NCBI RefSeq assembly: GCF_005938105.1
Contig: NZ_VCPE01000001.1
Location: forward strand, 62,001-126,000
DNA from: Brucella haematophila
GTDB taxonomy: Bacteria; Pseudomonadota; Alphaproteobacteria; Rhizobiales; Rhizobiaceae
DNA: 64,000 bases
Direction of reading: 5' to 3'
Part shown: in pieces, positions 52,472-61,032 of the stretch
Layout: each line of letters opens with the position of its first letter
How positions within the stretch are numbered: position 1 is the stretch's first letter
Translations under genes and position numbers: made by a program
Notes under the pieces: generated by a model
Database searches by the model: none
What the model saw: the letters and a program-made list of their open reading frames with translations, nothing else
Told to the model about the DNA's origin: nothing

Positions 52472-52810
52472 CTATCCTTGATAGTCGACAGCAACGCTTG
52501 CAATTTTATTGGAGGCAACTTCGGTGTAGTTAACGACAATAGACTGAAGCCTCTGATCAAGGTTGGTTACTTCGACTGCCACATCTTTAATCCGGGGTTC
52601 ATAAGCCGCAAGCGCCCTCAGAGCTTCAAGCTCTATGACTTTCTGTGGATACCCCACCTTGGGCCTACCTGTCTTATCAAGGTATTCCACGCCAAACTCT
52701 CTCCGCATTACTCGGGTGCCGACAGGTGTTGTTAGTATCACCTCGATACTTTGGCGGATGTGTTCTGGCTCAGCGATAACTTTGCCCGTGTGTCTATCTA
52801 TCCCGACCAT
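52472..52810 (-). CDS. Orphan P2 gpW/gp25-type baseplate protein on the opposite strand
   Basis: The 112-residue protein is a clear GPW/gp25-family member (PF04965). MVGIDRHTGKVI at the N terminus, HIRQSIEVILTTPVGTRVMR near residues 17-36 (compare P2 W: HLRQSVRDILVTPVGSRVMR, from memory) and EALRALAAYEPRIKD near 62-78 all fit. P2 W builds the baseplate wedge of contractile tails. This prophage otherwise encodes siphovirus-type tail parts, and the gene runs against all neighbours, with its own promoter and a shared terminator. It is probably a moron cassette; function unknown. Confidence 0.85.
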   Translation of the reverse strand: MVGIDRHTGKVIAEPEHIRQSIEVILTTPVGTRVMRREFGVEYLDKTGRPKVGYPQKVIELEALRALAAYEPRIKDVAVEVTNLDQRLQSIVVNYTEVASNKIASVAVDYQG

Positions 52811-52841
52811 TTGAGGCCCCTTTGCATGGAATCAATCGCCA

Positions 52842-52870
52842 ATTGTGATTTTTGCAGTCACCCTCGTCAA
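52842..52870 (-). promoter_or_regulatory. Promoter of the orphan baseplate-type gene
   Basis: On the - strand TTGACG (52870-52865), exactly 17 bases, then CACAAT (52847-52842, 4/6). It points at the gpW-like gene, whose ATG is 31 bases downstream with AAGGGG upstream of it. Confidence 0.6.
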
Positions 52871-52976
52871 CAGAAATGCCCGGCCATTTTAATGTTGAAG
52901 AACGAACATTAGGACATAGTATGGATGTTACCATCGCGTGTGGTGTGACTGGCTGCCTCGCAGTTGTCGCATCGCC

Positions 52977-53282
52977 ATGACCGACCTACGCAGCGCTGAC
53001 GCAAAGAAGTACCGCCGACATTACAAGTCGGCGAAGTGGAAGCGCATTCGCGAAGCGCAGCTTCGAATGCAGCCCTTATGCGAGTACTGCCTTCAATCGG
53101 AGATCGTAGAGTCAGCCACAATCGTGCATCACAGCGAAGGTGGCCATAAGGGCGATGAGCATAAGTTCTGGACCGGACCTTTCGTGTCACTTTGCAAGGA
53201 GCACCACGACCGCGACGCCCAGCGCGAAGACCTTGGTCAGACTGTCATCAGATTCGACGCCGAAGGGTGGCCCATCGGGTGA
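52977..53282 (+). CDS. Phage HNH endonuclease
   Basis: The ATG at 52977 (MTDLRSADAKKYRRHYKS) gives 101 residues. KWKRIREAQLRMQPLCEYCLQ, ATIVHHSEGG, and VSLCKEHHDRD form an HNH/treble-clef fold with two CxxC-like pairs (CEYC; C..H..H) and the catalytic His-His. HNH proteins next to the small terminase of HK97-like phages assist cos or pac cleavage. It is 119 bases from the small terminase gene. Confidence 0.85.
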   Translation: MTDLRSADAKKYRRHYKSAKWKRIREAQLRMQPLCEYCLQSEIVESATIVHHSEGGHKGDEHKFWTGPFVSLCKEHHDRDAQREDLGQTVIRFDAEGWPIG

Positions 53283-53401
53283 TGTGGCCGAAAAGACACA
53301 CCCCCGGGGGCTATCTCGGTCTCTCAGGCCATCGACAGCGGGGAACCGGCGATGGGCGAACGCGCACGCAAAACCACTTGAAAAGTTGAGATGAGGATTC
53401 G

Positions 53402-53779
53402 ATGGCAAACCCACGAAATCCCCTCGCCAAAGCAAAGGCTGAGGGGCGCGATGTGACGCATTCCTCGCGCTACAAGGATCGGAAAGAGCCGAAGGTCAAC
53501 GCCCATATCGGCAAGGCACCGAAATGGATGAACGCCGATCAGAGCAAGGTTTGGAGTTTGTTCTGCAAGGAACTTCCTTGGCTGAATGGCTCCCATAGGT
53601 CGCTCTTGGAAATAGCTACCACGATCCGAACACGCGTTATCGCGAATGAGGAGGTCGGCGTGCAGGCACTGAACCTTTTACGGCAATGTCTAGGCCAGAT
53701 GGGCGCTACACCTTCCGATGCGACAAAGGTTTCGATGCCGGATGACGGCGAGGAAAAGGACGATTTGGTAGATGACTGA
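53402..53779 (+). CDS. Terminase small subunit (P27-like)
   Basis: The 125-residue protein has a basic N terminus (KDRKEPKVNAHIGKAPKWM). A helical stretch follows (WSLFCKELPWLNGSHRSLLEIATTIRTRVIANEEVGVQALNLLRQCLGQMGATPSDATKV), with the GATPSD/ARTRV pattern of P27-type small terminases, and an acidic tail (DDGEEKDDLVDD) probably contacts the large subunit. It recognises phage DNA ends for packaging. It overlaps TerL by eight bases. Confidence 0.75.
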   Translation: MANPRNPLAKAKAEGRDVTHSSRYKDRKEPKVNAHIGKAPKWMNADQSKVWSLFCKELPWLNGSHRSLLEIATTIRTRVIANEEVGVQALNLLRQCLGQMGATPSDATKVSMPDDGEEKDDLVDD

Positions 53780-55646
53780 GACGCCGGCGCTCGACCGCGT
53801 AAATTCTTATGCGCGTGCCGTGCTCGATGGTGTTGAAATTGCGGGGCCACACGTTCGCAATGCTTGCCAGCGTCATTTCGATGATCTGGCGCAAGCACAT
53901 GAGCGCGGCTTTTTCTGGGATGACGCAAAAGCTCACAAGGTGATGCGGTTTTTCGAAGAGCGACTGAAGCTGAATGACGGTCAGTTTGATGGCAAGCCAT
54001 TCAAGCTGCATGCCTCTCAGGCTTTCAAACTTGGTTCGATATTTGGATGGGTCAACTCGGAAGGAAAGCGCCGCTTCCGCCGCGCCTACATCGAGGAAGG
54101 CAAGGGCAACGGTAAGTCGCCGTTTGCTGGCGGGCTTGGTCTTTGCGGCCTGATGGCTGATGGGGAAGCGGGTGCGCAAATTTATGCGGCCGGCGCGAAA
54201 AAGGAGCAGGCCGGAATCCTGTTTCAAGATGCTGTGAAGATGGCTCGGTCAGCCCCAAAACTGGTAAATCGCCTGAAATTCAGCGGCGGCCTTGGGAAAG
54301 AGTTCAATATCGCCTTCCACGAGAAGAAGTCGTTCTTCAGGCCGATTTCGAAGGACGCCGGTAAGACAGGCTCTGGTCCGCGACCACATTTCGCTCTTTG
54401 TGACGAGGTGCATGAGCATCCTGACCGCTCGGTCATGGAAATGCTGGAACGTGGTTTCAAGTTTCGCCAGCAACCGCTGCTGGTGATGATCACGAACAGC
54501 GGCAGTGATCGAAATTCGGTTTGCTGGGAAGAGCATGAACATGCTGTTCGCGTCGTTGCTGGTACAAGAACGCCAGATGATGACTTCTCCTATGTCGGGG
54601 AGGTAATCGATGACACGGCGTTCGCCTATGTCTGCGCTCTGGACAAGGACGACGACCCGCTAGAAGACCCGTCTTGCTGGAAGAAGGCTAACCCGCTTCT
54701 CGGCGTGATCCTGACGGAAGATTACCTTGCTGGCGTTGTGGCACAGGCCAAACAGATACCGGGCAAACTGAACGGCATTCTTCGGCTGCATTTTTGCGTC
54801 TGGACCTCTGCCGACAAGGCTTGGATGCCACGCGAGACCGTTGAAGCCGTTATGGACGACTTCGACCCCATCGAAGAGCACCGAGGCAAGCAACTGTTCC
54901 TTTCTGTCGATTTGTCCGCCGCGCGCGATATGACGGCCTTGGCTTGCGCTGTCAAAACCGGCACCAAGGCCATGGAACGGGAAGACGGATCGACCATCGA
55001 ACTGCCGACTTTCGACGCATGGATCGAAGCTTGGACACCAGCGGAAACTCTGAAAGCCCGCGCTCTTGCTGATAAGGCTCCGTACGATGTTTGGTTGGAG
55101 CAGGGGTTTCTGAACGCATCGCCGGGCAAGCGCATTCGTTACGACTTCGTGGCGCAGCGGGTCGCGCAACTGTCGCAGGATTTCGACATCGAGGGCATCG
55201 CGTATGACCGCTACGCCTATGACAAGTTCCGCGAGGAACTGGACGCGATAGGCGTTGAAATCGAGCACATCCCGCATCCGCAGGGCGGCAAGCGACGGTC
55301 GAAGGCCAGCGATAAAAAGATCGAGGCGGCGAAAGAAGCAGGGCTGCCTGAGCCACACGGCTTGTGGATGCCGGGTTCAGTCACGGAGCTTGAAAACGCC
55401 ATTATCGATGGTCGCGTCAGACTTCGGCGCAATCCGGTTCTCATGACCGCCCTGATGGGCGCCACCTTCGATCGCGATCCGCTCGATAACCGGTGGTTCG
55501 TGAAAACCAAGGCATCGGTACGCATAGATGCTGCCGTGGCCCTAGCCATGGTTACGGGTTTTGCAGCCGATACACCTGTCGTGGTCACGTCCTCGCTGTC
55601 GCCGTGGGACGACCCGGAATTTACTCTAACGAAAGTAGCCTCATGA
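53772..55646 (+). CDS. terL: Terminase large subunit
   Basis: The 624-residue packaging motor has an ATPase domain with P-loop EEGKGNGKSP (about 108-117) and FALCDEVHEH (Asp211/Glu212 as Walker B). ITNSGSDRNSVCWEEHEHA follows as the coupling motif. The C-terminal RNase H-like nuclease shows FLSVDLSAARDMTAL (catalytic Asp near 380) and IAYDRYAYDKF (near 480). It belongs to the Terminase_1/HK97 gp2 type. It pumps DNA into proheads and cuts concatemers. Its stop overlaps the portal start (ATGA). Confidence 0.93.
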   Translation: MTETPALDRVNSYARAVLDGVEIAGPHVRNACQRHFDDLAQAHERGFFWDDAKAHKVMRFFEERLKLNDGQFDGKPFKLHASQAFKLGSIFGWVNSEGKRRFRRAYIEEGKGNGKSPFAGGLGLCGLMADGEAGAQIYAAGAKKEQAGILFQDAVKMARSAPKLVNRLKFSGGLGKEFNIAFHEKKSFFRPISKDAGKTGSGPRPHFALCDEVHEHPDRSVMEMLERGFKFRQQPLLVMITNSGSDRNSVCWEEHEHAVRVVAGTRTPDDDFSYVGEVIDDTAFAYVCALDKDDDPLEDPSCWKKANPLLGVILTEDYLAGVVAQAKQIPGKLNGILRLHFCVWTSADKAWMPRETVEAVMDDFDPIEEHRGKQLFLSVDLSAARDMTALACAVKTGTKAMEREDGSTIELPTFDAWIEAWTPAETLKARALADKAPYDVWLEQGFLNASPGKRIRYDFVAQRVAQLSQDFDIEGIAYDRYAYDKFREELDAIGVEIEHIPHPQGGKRRSKASDKKIEAAKEAGLPEPHGLWMPGSVTELENAIIDGRVRLRRNPVLMTALMGATFDRDPLDNRWFVKTKASVRIDAAVALAMVTGFAADTPVVVTSSLSPWDDPEFTLTKVAS

Positions 55647-56905
55647 GGATATTCCCGCGGTTCTCGCGTTCGCGACGAGAAGCCGATATTGAGCAACGCG
55701 CCAGCCCTGAAAACGCTGGTGTACCGGTGAGTGCTGAAAATTTCCTGGCTTACTTTGGCGTTCAACCGGTCAACCTTCCATCTGTCACGATCGAAAGCGC
55801 CTTCACCGTGCCCGCGGTTCTTGCTGCGGTTTCGTTTCTTTCCCGCACAATGGCCGCGTTGCCTCGTCACGCATATCGTGATGGCAAAGGCGGTTCCAAG
55901 CGTCTGGGCGGTAAGCTTGAGACCATTGTGAACACAGCCCCCAACTCGGATATGGGCGCTTTCAAGTTCTGGCAGTACTTTTGGCAGCAGGTTTTTACTG
56001 GCGGCCGTGGTCTGGCTTGGATCGAGCGATCGGGAAAAGAAGTTTTGGCTTTGTGGCCGATGGACCCGACCAAAACCACCGTGAAGCGAAAAGGTCTGGC
56101 TGTTGTCTATAGATTTGGCGACAAGGAATATCCGGCCGCCGACGTGATAGACGTGCCATTCATGTTGCGAGCTGATGGCATTCGCCATTTTGGCCCTATC
56201 GCTCAGGCAGCCAAGGCGATTCAGCTTGCTATCGCCATGAATGACTACGGGTCGAACTTCTTTGCTGGCGGCGGCGTGCCGCCACTGGCGCTAGAAGGTC
56301 CTCTGCCGCAAGGCGGGGCGGCCATGCAACGGGCGATGGGCGATATTCATCGCGCAATTGACGAAGCCCGAAAGAGCGAAAAGCCGATCTTTCCAATGCC
56401 GCCTGGCCACAAGTTGACCCAGGTCGGCTATGATCCTGCCAAGGGTCAGATGATCGACGCCCGCCGCTTTCAGGTCGAAGAAATCGCCCGCACTTGGCAA
56501 CTTCCACCTGTATTCCTGCAAGATCTTACGCATGCGAGCTTTTCGAATGCAGAACAGCAAGATCTGCATCTCGTCAAACACCTGATCATGCAATGGGCCA
56601 AGGCGCTCGAAGACGAGATGAACCTGAAGATATTCGAGGTTGCGGGTGGTACGCGTTACATCCGTCACAATCTGGACGGGCTTCTCCGTGGTGACTTCAA
56701 GAGCCGCATGGACGGTTATGGGGTGGCAATCCAAAACGGTATCCGGACACCAGATGAAGTGCGTTCTCTGGAAAACTTACCAGCCAAGGGTGGGGCGGCG
56801 GATCAGCTTCATATTCAGGGCGCCACCGTTCCGTTGGGGACGCAACCGGCGATCGCTCAAACACCTGCCAACGACAATTCTGTTGAGGAAAATGCTGCAG
56901 CATGA
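55643..56905 (+). CDS. Portal protein (HK97 family)
   Basis: The 420-residue protein starts at the ATG at 55643, inside the TerL stop. IESAFTVPAVLAAVSFLSRTMAALP is the typical N-terminal helix. FKFWQYFWQQVFTGGRGLAWIER, NDYGSNFFAGGGVPPLAL and FQVEEIARTWQLPPVFLQDLTHASFSNAEQQDLHLVKH are hallmarks of HK97-type portals (about 80-370). Twelve copies form the DNA channel at one capsid vertex. It overlaps the protease gene by four bases. Confidence 0.92.
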   Translation: MRIFPRFSRSRREADIEQRASPENAGVPVSAENFLAYFGVQPVNLPSVTIESAFTVPAVLAAVSFLSRTMAALPRHAYRDGKGGSKRLGGKLETIVNTAPNSDMGAFKFWQYFWQQVFTGGRGLAWIERSGKEVLALWPMDPTKTTVKRKGLAVVYRFGDKEYPAADVIDVPFMLRADGIRHFGPIAQAAKAIQLAIAMNDYGSNFFAGGGVPPLALEGPLPQGGAAMQRAMGDIHRAIDEARKSEKPIFPMPPGHKLTQVGYDPAKGQMIDARRFQVEEIARTWQLPPVFLQDLTHASFSNAEQQDLHLVKHLIMQWAKALEDEMNLKIFEVAGGTRYIRHNLDGLLRGDFKSRMDGYGVAIQNGIRTPDEVRSLENLPAKGGAADQLHIQGATVPLGTQPAIAQTPANDNSVEENAAA

Positions 56906-57513
56906 CCGAAATTGAAAAACGTAGTGGGTCTCTCGGCGTAGAGACCCGCGCAGACGACAAAAAGCGTGTGCTGACCGGGTACGCGGTTATCTGGAACAGC
57001 AACACGACCATCGGCGACTATTTTGTCGAGCGGATAGCGCCCGGCGCATTTTCGGGGGCGATCGGTGGCGACATCCTGGCTCTTCTACACCACGATTCAG
57101 GTCGTGTGCTGGGTCGGACTAAAAGCAACACGCTGAGGCTGAAGGAAGACGCCCGCGGGCTTCACGTCGAAATCGATGTGCCCAACACCACCGACGGCAA
57201 CGATCTATGGGAACTGGTCGAGCGCGGTGACATCACGGGCATGTCCTTCGGAATGCGGGTAACTAAGCAGGAATGGGATGATACAGGCGCGATACCTCAT
57301 CGCACCATTCTTGAGGCGGAGCTTTTCGAGGTTACCGCCACTCCCACCCCCGCTTACGAAGACACTCATCTGGCGAAACGCTCGTTAGATGCGTGGAGAG
57401 CCGAGGCTGATGCGACTATAGGGCGGCGCCGAGATGAAAATCGAACGGCAGCGGCCCGCCGTATCGCTGAGAAACGCGCCTCTTTTGAACAGAGAATTCG
57501 CGGCATCGCCTGA
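56902..57513 (+). CDS. HK97-family prohead protease
   Basis: The 203-residue protein is an S78/U35 peptidase. LTGYAVIWNSNTTIGDYFVERIAPGAF lies at the start, LALLHHDSGRVLGRTKS gives the catalytic His near 60, and DITGMSFGMRV gives the nucleophile Ser near 115. FEVTATPTPAYEDT closes the domain. It trims the capsid's N-terminal delta domain and itself during head maturation. The basic tail (RRRDENRTAAARR) is typical. Confidence 0.92.
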   Translation: MTEIEKRSGSLGVETRADDKKRVLTGYAVIWNSNTTIGDYFVERIAPGAFSGAIGGDILALLHHDSGRVLGRTKSNTLRLKEDARGLHVEIDVPNTTDGNDLWELVERGDITGMSFGMRVTKQEWDDTGAIPHRTILEAELFEVTATPTPAYEDTHLAKRSLDAWRAEADATIGRRRDENRTAAARRIAEKRASFEQRIRGIA

Positions 57514-57591
57514 TGTCGTGACCATTACCCGGCATGCCGGAGGGTCTGCATGGCAGGCCAGAGCAAAACCGTTATCTTCAAGGAAAATCTA

Positions 57592-58863
57592 ATGTCTCTT
57601 ACCGAACTGCACGAGCAGCGCGGCCGTCTGGTCACGCAGGCTCGCGAAGCCCTCGACGAAATCAAGTCGAACACCGACGAAGCGCGATCCAGTGAGCTGA
57701 ACGAGCGCCATGACCGCATCATGACGGAATTTGATAAGATCGAAAATCTTATCAAGCGCGAGAAGACACTCGCTGAAATTGAAGCGCGCGCAGCAGATGA
57801 GCGAGCACGACAGCGCCCGATTTCCGATTCCGAAGGTCGCGGTAGCGATGTCGGCGACGAAATCGAATATCGTTCCGTGTTTTATAAGTTCCTCGCCAAC
57901 AATGCCGATATCGGCGAATTGTCGGGAGAAGAGCGCGCTGTTCTAAAGCGTGGCGTTCAGCCTGCCGCCGAGACCCGTACGCAGGTAACGGCGACCAACG
58001 CCGCCGGCGGCTACACCGTACCGGTCGAGCTCGCTAACGAGATCGTCAAGTCTATGAAGGCTTGGGGCCCGATGTACGATGAGGACATCGCGACCGAGAT
58101 CGTTACTTCCGCTGGTAATCGCATCAACATTCCGACGGTTGATGACACCGAAGTTGAAGCTGACAAGCACACCGAAGGAACGCCTTTGACCGACGATGGC
58201 GGCAAGGACGTGACGTTCGGTCAGAAGAGCCTTGACGCGTTCGTGTACGACACTGAGTTCGTTAAGTTCTCCATGGAACTTGCACAGGATTCAATTTTCA
58301 GCGTTGAAGCCCTGCTTGGCCAGCTTCTGGGCGAGCGCCTTGGTCGTATTGCAAACAAGCAGTTGACCATCGGCACCGGCACTGACAGCCCGAACGGTCT
58401 CGTCACCGCGTCGTCGCTTGGCAAAGAAACGGCTGCCTCGGCGGCGATCACTTCTGACGAACTGATCGACCTGCTGCATTCGGTCGACCCAGCTTATCGC
58501 CAGAGCCCGAAAACGCGTTGGATGTTCAACGACCTTACCTTGGGTTCGGTCCGTAAGATCAAGGATAACGAAGGTCGTTACATCTGGTCGATGGGTGACA
58601 TCACGAAGGGTGAGCCCGGCACCCTGCTTGGTTATCGATACAGCATCAACCAGGCAATGGCAGGCATCGGCGCGGGCAACAAGCCAATCGTGTTCGGTGA
58701 CTTCGGCAAGTACTTTGTCCGAAAGGTCGGTTCTCCGGTGATTGGCGTTCTTCGCGAGCGCTTCTGGCCGGATCTCGGCATTGCCGGCATCATCCGCTTT
58801 GACGGTGAGCTCGGCGATACCGCTGCGGTCAAGCATCTCGTAAACGCTGCATCTGGCGGCTAA
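57592..58863 (+). CDS. Major capsid protein (HK97 fold)
   Basis: The ATG at 57592 follows AAGGA; the in-frame ATG at 57550 lacks a site. The 423-residue protein has an N-terminal ~80-residue coiled-coil delta domain (LHEQRGRLVTQAREALDEIKS, EIEARAADERARQ), removed by the protease. The HK97 fold follows: GGYTVPVELANEIVKSM, INIPTVDDTEVEAD (E-loop side), FSMELAQDSIFSVEALLG, and LGYRYSINQAMAGIG near 345. It is followed by a terminator hairpin. Confidence 0.93.
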   Translation: MSLTELHEQRGRLVTQAREALDEIKSNTDEARSSELNERHDRIMTEFDKIENLIKREKTLAEIEARAADERARQRPISDSEGRGSDVGDEIEYRSVFYKFLANNADIGELSGEERAVLKRGVQPAAETRTQVTATNAAGGYTVPVELANEIVKSMKAWGPMYDEDIATEIVTSAGNRINIPTVDDTEVEADKHTEGTPLTDDGGKDVTFGQKSLDAFVYDTEFVKFSMELAQDSIFSVEALLGQLLGERLGRIANKQLTIGTGTDSPNGLVTASSLGKETAASAAITSDELIDLLHSVDPAYRQSPKTRWMFNDLTLGSVRKIKDNEGRYIWSMGDITKGEPGTLLGYRYSINQAMAGIGAGNKPIVFGDFGKYFVRKVGSPVIGVLRERFWPDLGIAGIIRFDGELGDTAAVKHLVNAASGG

Positions 58864-58871
58864 TCAATCTT

Positions 58872-58903
58872 CGGGGCGGTTTATCCGCCCCGTTCCTTTT
58901 TGG
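58872..58903 (+). terminator. Terminator after the major capsid gene
   Basis: CGGGGCGG-TTTAT-CCGCCCCG followed by TTCCTTTTT, nine bases after the capsid stop. It is within the structural operon, so partial termination may set capsid/connector ratios. Confidence 0.75.
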
Positions 58904-58911
58904 GGACGCTC

Positions 58912-59127
58912 ATGAAAATTACGATTACGACCAGTCTGTCAGGGCCGACCTACACGCTCGAACCTGGCGCCGTCGCCGACTTTGCCGAGGCTGAAGCTAT
59001 CCGCCTCATCAACGCTGGTTTTGCTATTCCCGCTACAGATGATGGCGAAGTCGAACGTGCTGTGAAATCCGTTCCCAATGGGGAGAGGCGCGAGAAGCGA
59101 GGCCGATCGAATGTGGCATCCGTATAA
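58912..59127 (+). CDS. Hypothetical small head protein
   Basis: The ATG at 58912 has GGGGAC upstream. The 71-residue protein, TTSLSGPTYTLEPGAVADFAEAEAIRLINAGFAIPA, resembles short proteins that sit after the capsid gene in related prophages and have a capsid-decoration-like or head-joining fold. The C terminus is basic (ERREKRGRSN). It overlaps the next gene by 17 bases. Confidence 0.6.
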   Translation: MKITITTSLSGPTYTLEPGAVADFAEAEAIRLINAGFAIPATDDGEVERAVKSVPNGERREKRGRSNVASV

Positions 59128-59656
59128 GGTCGCGCAAGGTCCAACGGGCGATGTCATCGCGCTTGAGGATGTAAAGCGCCATTTGAATGTGATGCACGAC
59201 GATGATGACGTTTACATCCGATCGCTCATTACGGCCGCATCTGACTTTGTTGAGAAGTATTGCGGGATCGTCGTCGCCGGGCAAAAAATCGAAGCGTCCT
59301 GTGATGCTTTTTCCGACATGTCTCGTCTGTCGGTTGGTCCGGTAACAGAAGTCGATAAGATCGAATATATCGCTCTCGACGGATCGAAGAACACCGTAAG
59401 CGTTGATGCATATGTCTTGAATAGCGATGGTGTTGAGCCATCAATTGCACCCGCATACGGAAGCCATTGGCCGATTGTTAGGCCGGGCTCTCGTGTATCG
59501 GCCACCCTGAACGCAGGTTTCAATCCACTTCCAGCGTCTATTCGTCACGCCATGCTGTTGTGGATTGCCGATGCTTACCTCGTTCGGGCTAACAGTGCGA
59601 CGGTCGAATGGTCAGCTTTTGACAGCCTGCTTTGCAACTACCGAAGAGGCCGATAA
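59111..59656 (+). CDS. Head-tail connector protein (gp6-like)
   Basis: The ATG at 59111 gives 181 residues. VIALEDVKRHLNVMHDDDDVYIRSLITAASDFVEKYCG is the N-terminal helical domain of HK97 gp6/phage QLRG-type connectors, and LPASIRHAMLLWIADAYLVRAN closes it. The ring it forms below the portal completes the connector. It overlaps the next start (TAATG). Confidence 0.85.
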   Translation: MWHPYKVAQGPTGDVIALEDVKRHLNVMHDDDDVYIRSLITAASDFVEKYCGIVVAGQKIEASCDAFSDMSRLSVGPVTEVDKIEYIALDGSKNTVSVDAYVLNSDGVEPSIAPAYGSHWPIVRPGSRVSATLNAGFNPLPASIRHAMLLWIADAYLVRANSATVEWSAFDSLLCNYRRGR

Positions 59657-60045
59657 TGGCCGACACGAAGTTTCGAGCCGATGCAATCGGCCAGTTGAAC
59701 GCCCGCATCACCTTTGCCAAACGCGTCGAGATTGACGATGGTTTCGGCGGCACCCGCGGCGAGTGGCAAGACCAATTTACAGTGCCAGCCCGCTTGAAGC
59801 CGAAGTTTGGCGGCAATGCTGAAAGCCTCGTTGCATCAAGGCTGGTTTCAAAGCAGCCCTATAATTTGACGATCTACAGCAGTACCGCGGCGAGACAGGT
59901 CACCGCGTCATGGCGCGCCTATGACGCTCGGGCGGGCAAGACCGGCGAAAACCCCAATCGCGTTTTTGGCATCAAAACCATCGTTAATCCCGACGAGACG
60001 AACCGGTTTCTCGAAATGCTGGTTATCGAGAATGAGGTCGCCTGA
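59656..60045 (+). CDS. Head closure/head-tail adaptor protein
   Basis: The 129-residue protein is of the SPP1 gp16/HK97 gp7-like head-tail joining family (PF05521). IGQLNARITFAKRVEIDDGFGGTRGEWQDQFTVPARLKPKFGG is the N-terminal strand set, YNLTIYSSTAARQVTASWRAY the core, and NRFLEMLVIENEVA the end. The stopper closes the DNA-filled head. It is coupled to the next gene (TGATG). Confidence 0.85.
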   Translation: MADTKFRADAIGQLNARITFAKRVEIDDGFGGTRGEWQDQFTVPARLKPKFGGNAESLVASRLVSKQPYNLTIYSSTAARQVTASWRAYDARAGKTGENPNRVFGIKTIVNPDETNRFLEMLVIENEVA

Positions 60046-60542
60046 TGGTGGTTCGTGCGAAGCTTAAGCGCACCGATCTGTTGAAGAAGATTCAGCAGAT
60101 CGCGCCGAAGGCGATCGAAAACATGGCCGAAGCCCAGATGCAGGTTGCTGAAGAAGTTGCCGAAGCAATCAAGGCGCGCGCTCCAGTTCGAGCCAATGGC
60201 GGTGGCGAATACAGAGATAGCATCCACGCCGCGAAGCAAAGCGATAATCCAGGCAAAGAGGTCTTCGGGGCCCGCAAATCGAGTGACCCTAACGCGGTCG
60301 GCATTTACGGCAACTGGATCTGGCGGTTCTTGGAATACGGCACCAAAGCTAGTGCGGGCACTGCGGCCCGCGTTGATCGTCGATACAAGTCCGGCACCGT
60401 TATGACGCAGGCCAAGGGCGCTCATGCCGCCACTCCTGCGCAGCCGCATATCTTCCCAGTCTGGCGCGGCATGCGGAAGAAAGCCGTCAGACGCATTCGT
60501 GCGGCGATGAATAAGGCGATCAGAGAGGCCATGAAAAAATGA
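60045..60542 (+). CDS. HK97 gp10-family tail completion protein
   Basis: The 165-residue protein matches HK97-gp10_like (PF04883). MVVRAKLKRTDLLKKIQQIAPKAIENMAEAQMQVAEEVAEAIKARAPV is the basic N-terminal helix. YGNWIWRFLEYGTKASAG is the diagnostic LExGT-like motif, and HAATPAQPHIFPVWRGMRKKAVRRIRAAMNKAIREAM is the family's PxPFLRPA-type end. It joins the tail tube to the head. It overlaps the next gene by four bases (ATGA). Confidence 0.88.
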   Translation: MVVRAKLKRTDLLKKIQQIAPKAIENMAEAQMQVAEEVAEAIKARAPVRANGGGEYRDSIHAAKQSDNPGKEVFGARKSSDPNAVGIYGNWIWRFLEYGTKASAGTAARVDRRYKSGTVMTQAKGAHAATPAQPHIFPVWRGMRKKAVRRIRAAMNKAIREAMKK

Positions 60543-60958
60543 GCGATAGCGAAAGTCTGGAATTGCAGGGCGCTATTGTTTCTCGTTTGAAAGCATGGCC
60601 AGACCTGCAAGCACTCGTCGGTGCCAAAATTTACGACATCGTGCCGTCCGACACGACGGCGCCTTATGTCGAAATCGGTGATTTTGACGATCATCGAGAC
60701 GACAAAACCTGCGTGTCCGGTCGGCTTATTTACGTGACGATTCATGTGTGGACGAAAGCTCCGGCGGGCAGCAGCCGGGCTGAAACGAGCCGGATCGCAA
60801 GGGCCGTGGAAGGCGCGCTCACTGAAGCCAGCCTGACGATGCCGTCATATCGGCTCGTTTCTTTGGACCACAACCGAACGCAGATTTTCAAAGACCTGGA
60901 CGATGCCCATCTCCACGGCGTCGTCGAGTTTACCGCCAGGACAGAACGCCTGTCCTAG
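60539..60958 (+). CDS. DUF3168 tail completion/terminator protein
   Basis: The 139-residue protein fits DUF3168 (PF11367). SLELQGAIVSRLKAWPDLQALVGAKIYDIVPSDTTAPYVEIGDF opens it, and VTIHVWTKAPAGSSRAETSRIARAVEGAL and SYRLVSLDHNRTQIFKDLDDAHLHGVVEFTARTE follow. It forms the ring that ends the tail tube. A terminator lies 32 bases downstream. Confidence 0.88.
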   Translation: MSDSESLELQGAIVSRLKAWPDLQALVGAKIYDIVPSDTTAPYVEIGDFDDHRDDKTCVSGRLIYVTIHVWTKAPAGSSRAETSRIARAVEGALTEASLTMPSYRLVSLDHNRTQIFKDLDDAHLHGVVEFTARTERLS

Positions 60959-60989
60959 CCCACCTCCCAAGACAAGACAGTTCAACCAC

Positions 60990-61016
60990 AGCCCGCCCAT
61001 TCGGCGGGCTTTTTGC
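60990..61016 (+). terminator. Terminator between tail-completion and tail-tube genes
   Basis: AGCCCGCC-CATTC-GGCGGGCTTTTTG, a perfect 8-bp stem with T tract. It is the second of three intrinsic terminators within the structural genes. Confidence 0.8.
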
Positions 61017-61032
61017 ATTTAAGGATATCAAA

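Noticed and set aside
52977-53282. HNH protein as a homing endonuclease or intron-borne gene
   Set aside because: Position directly before TerS/TerL and small size fit the usual packaging-associated HNH of HK97-like phages; no intron boundaries are seen.
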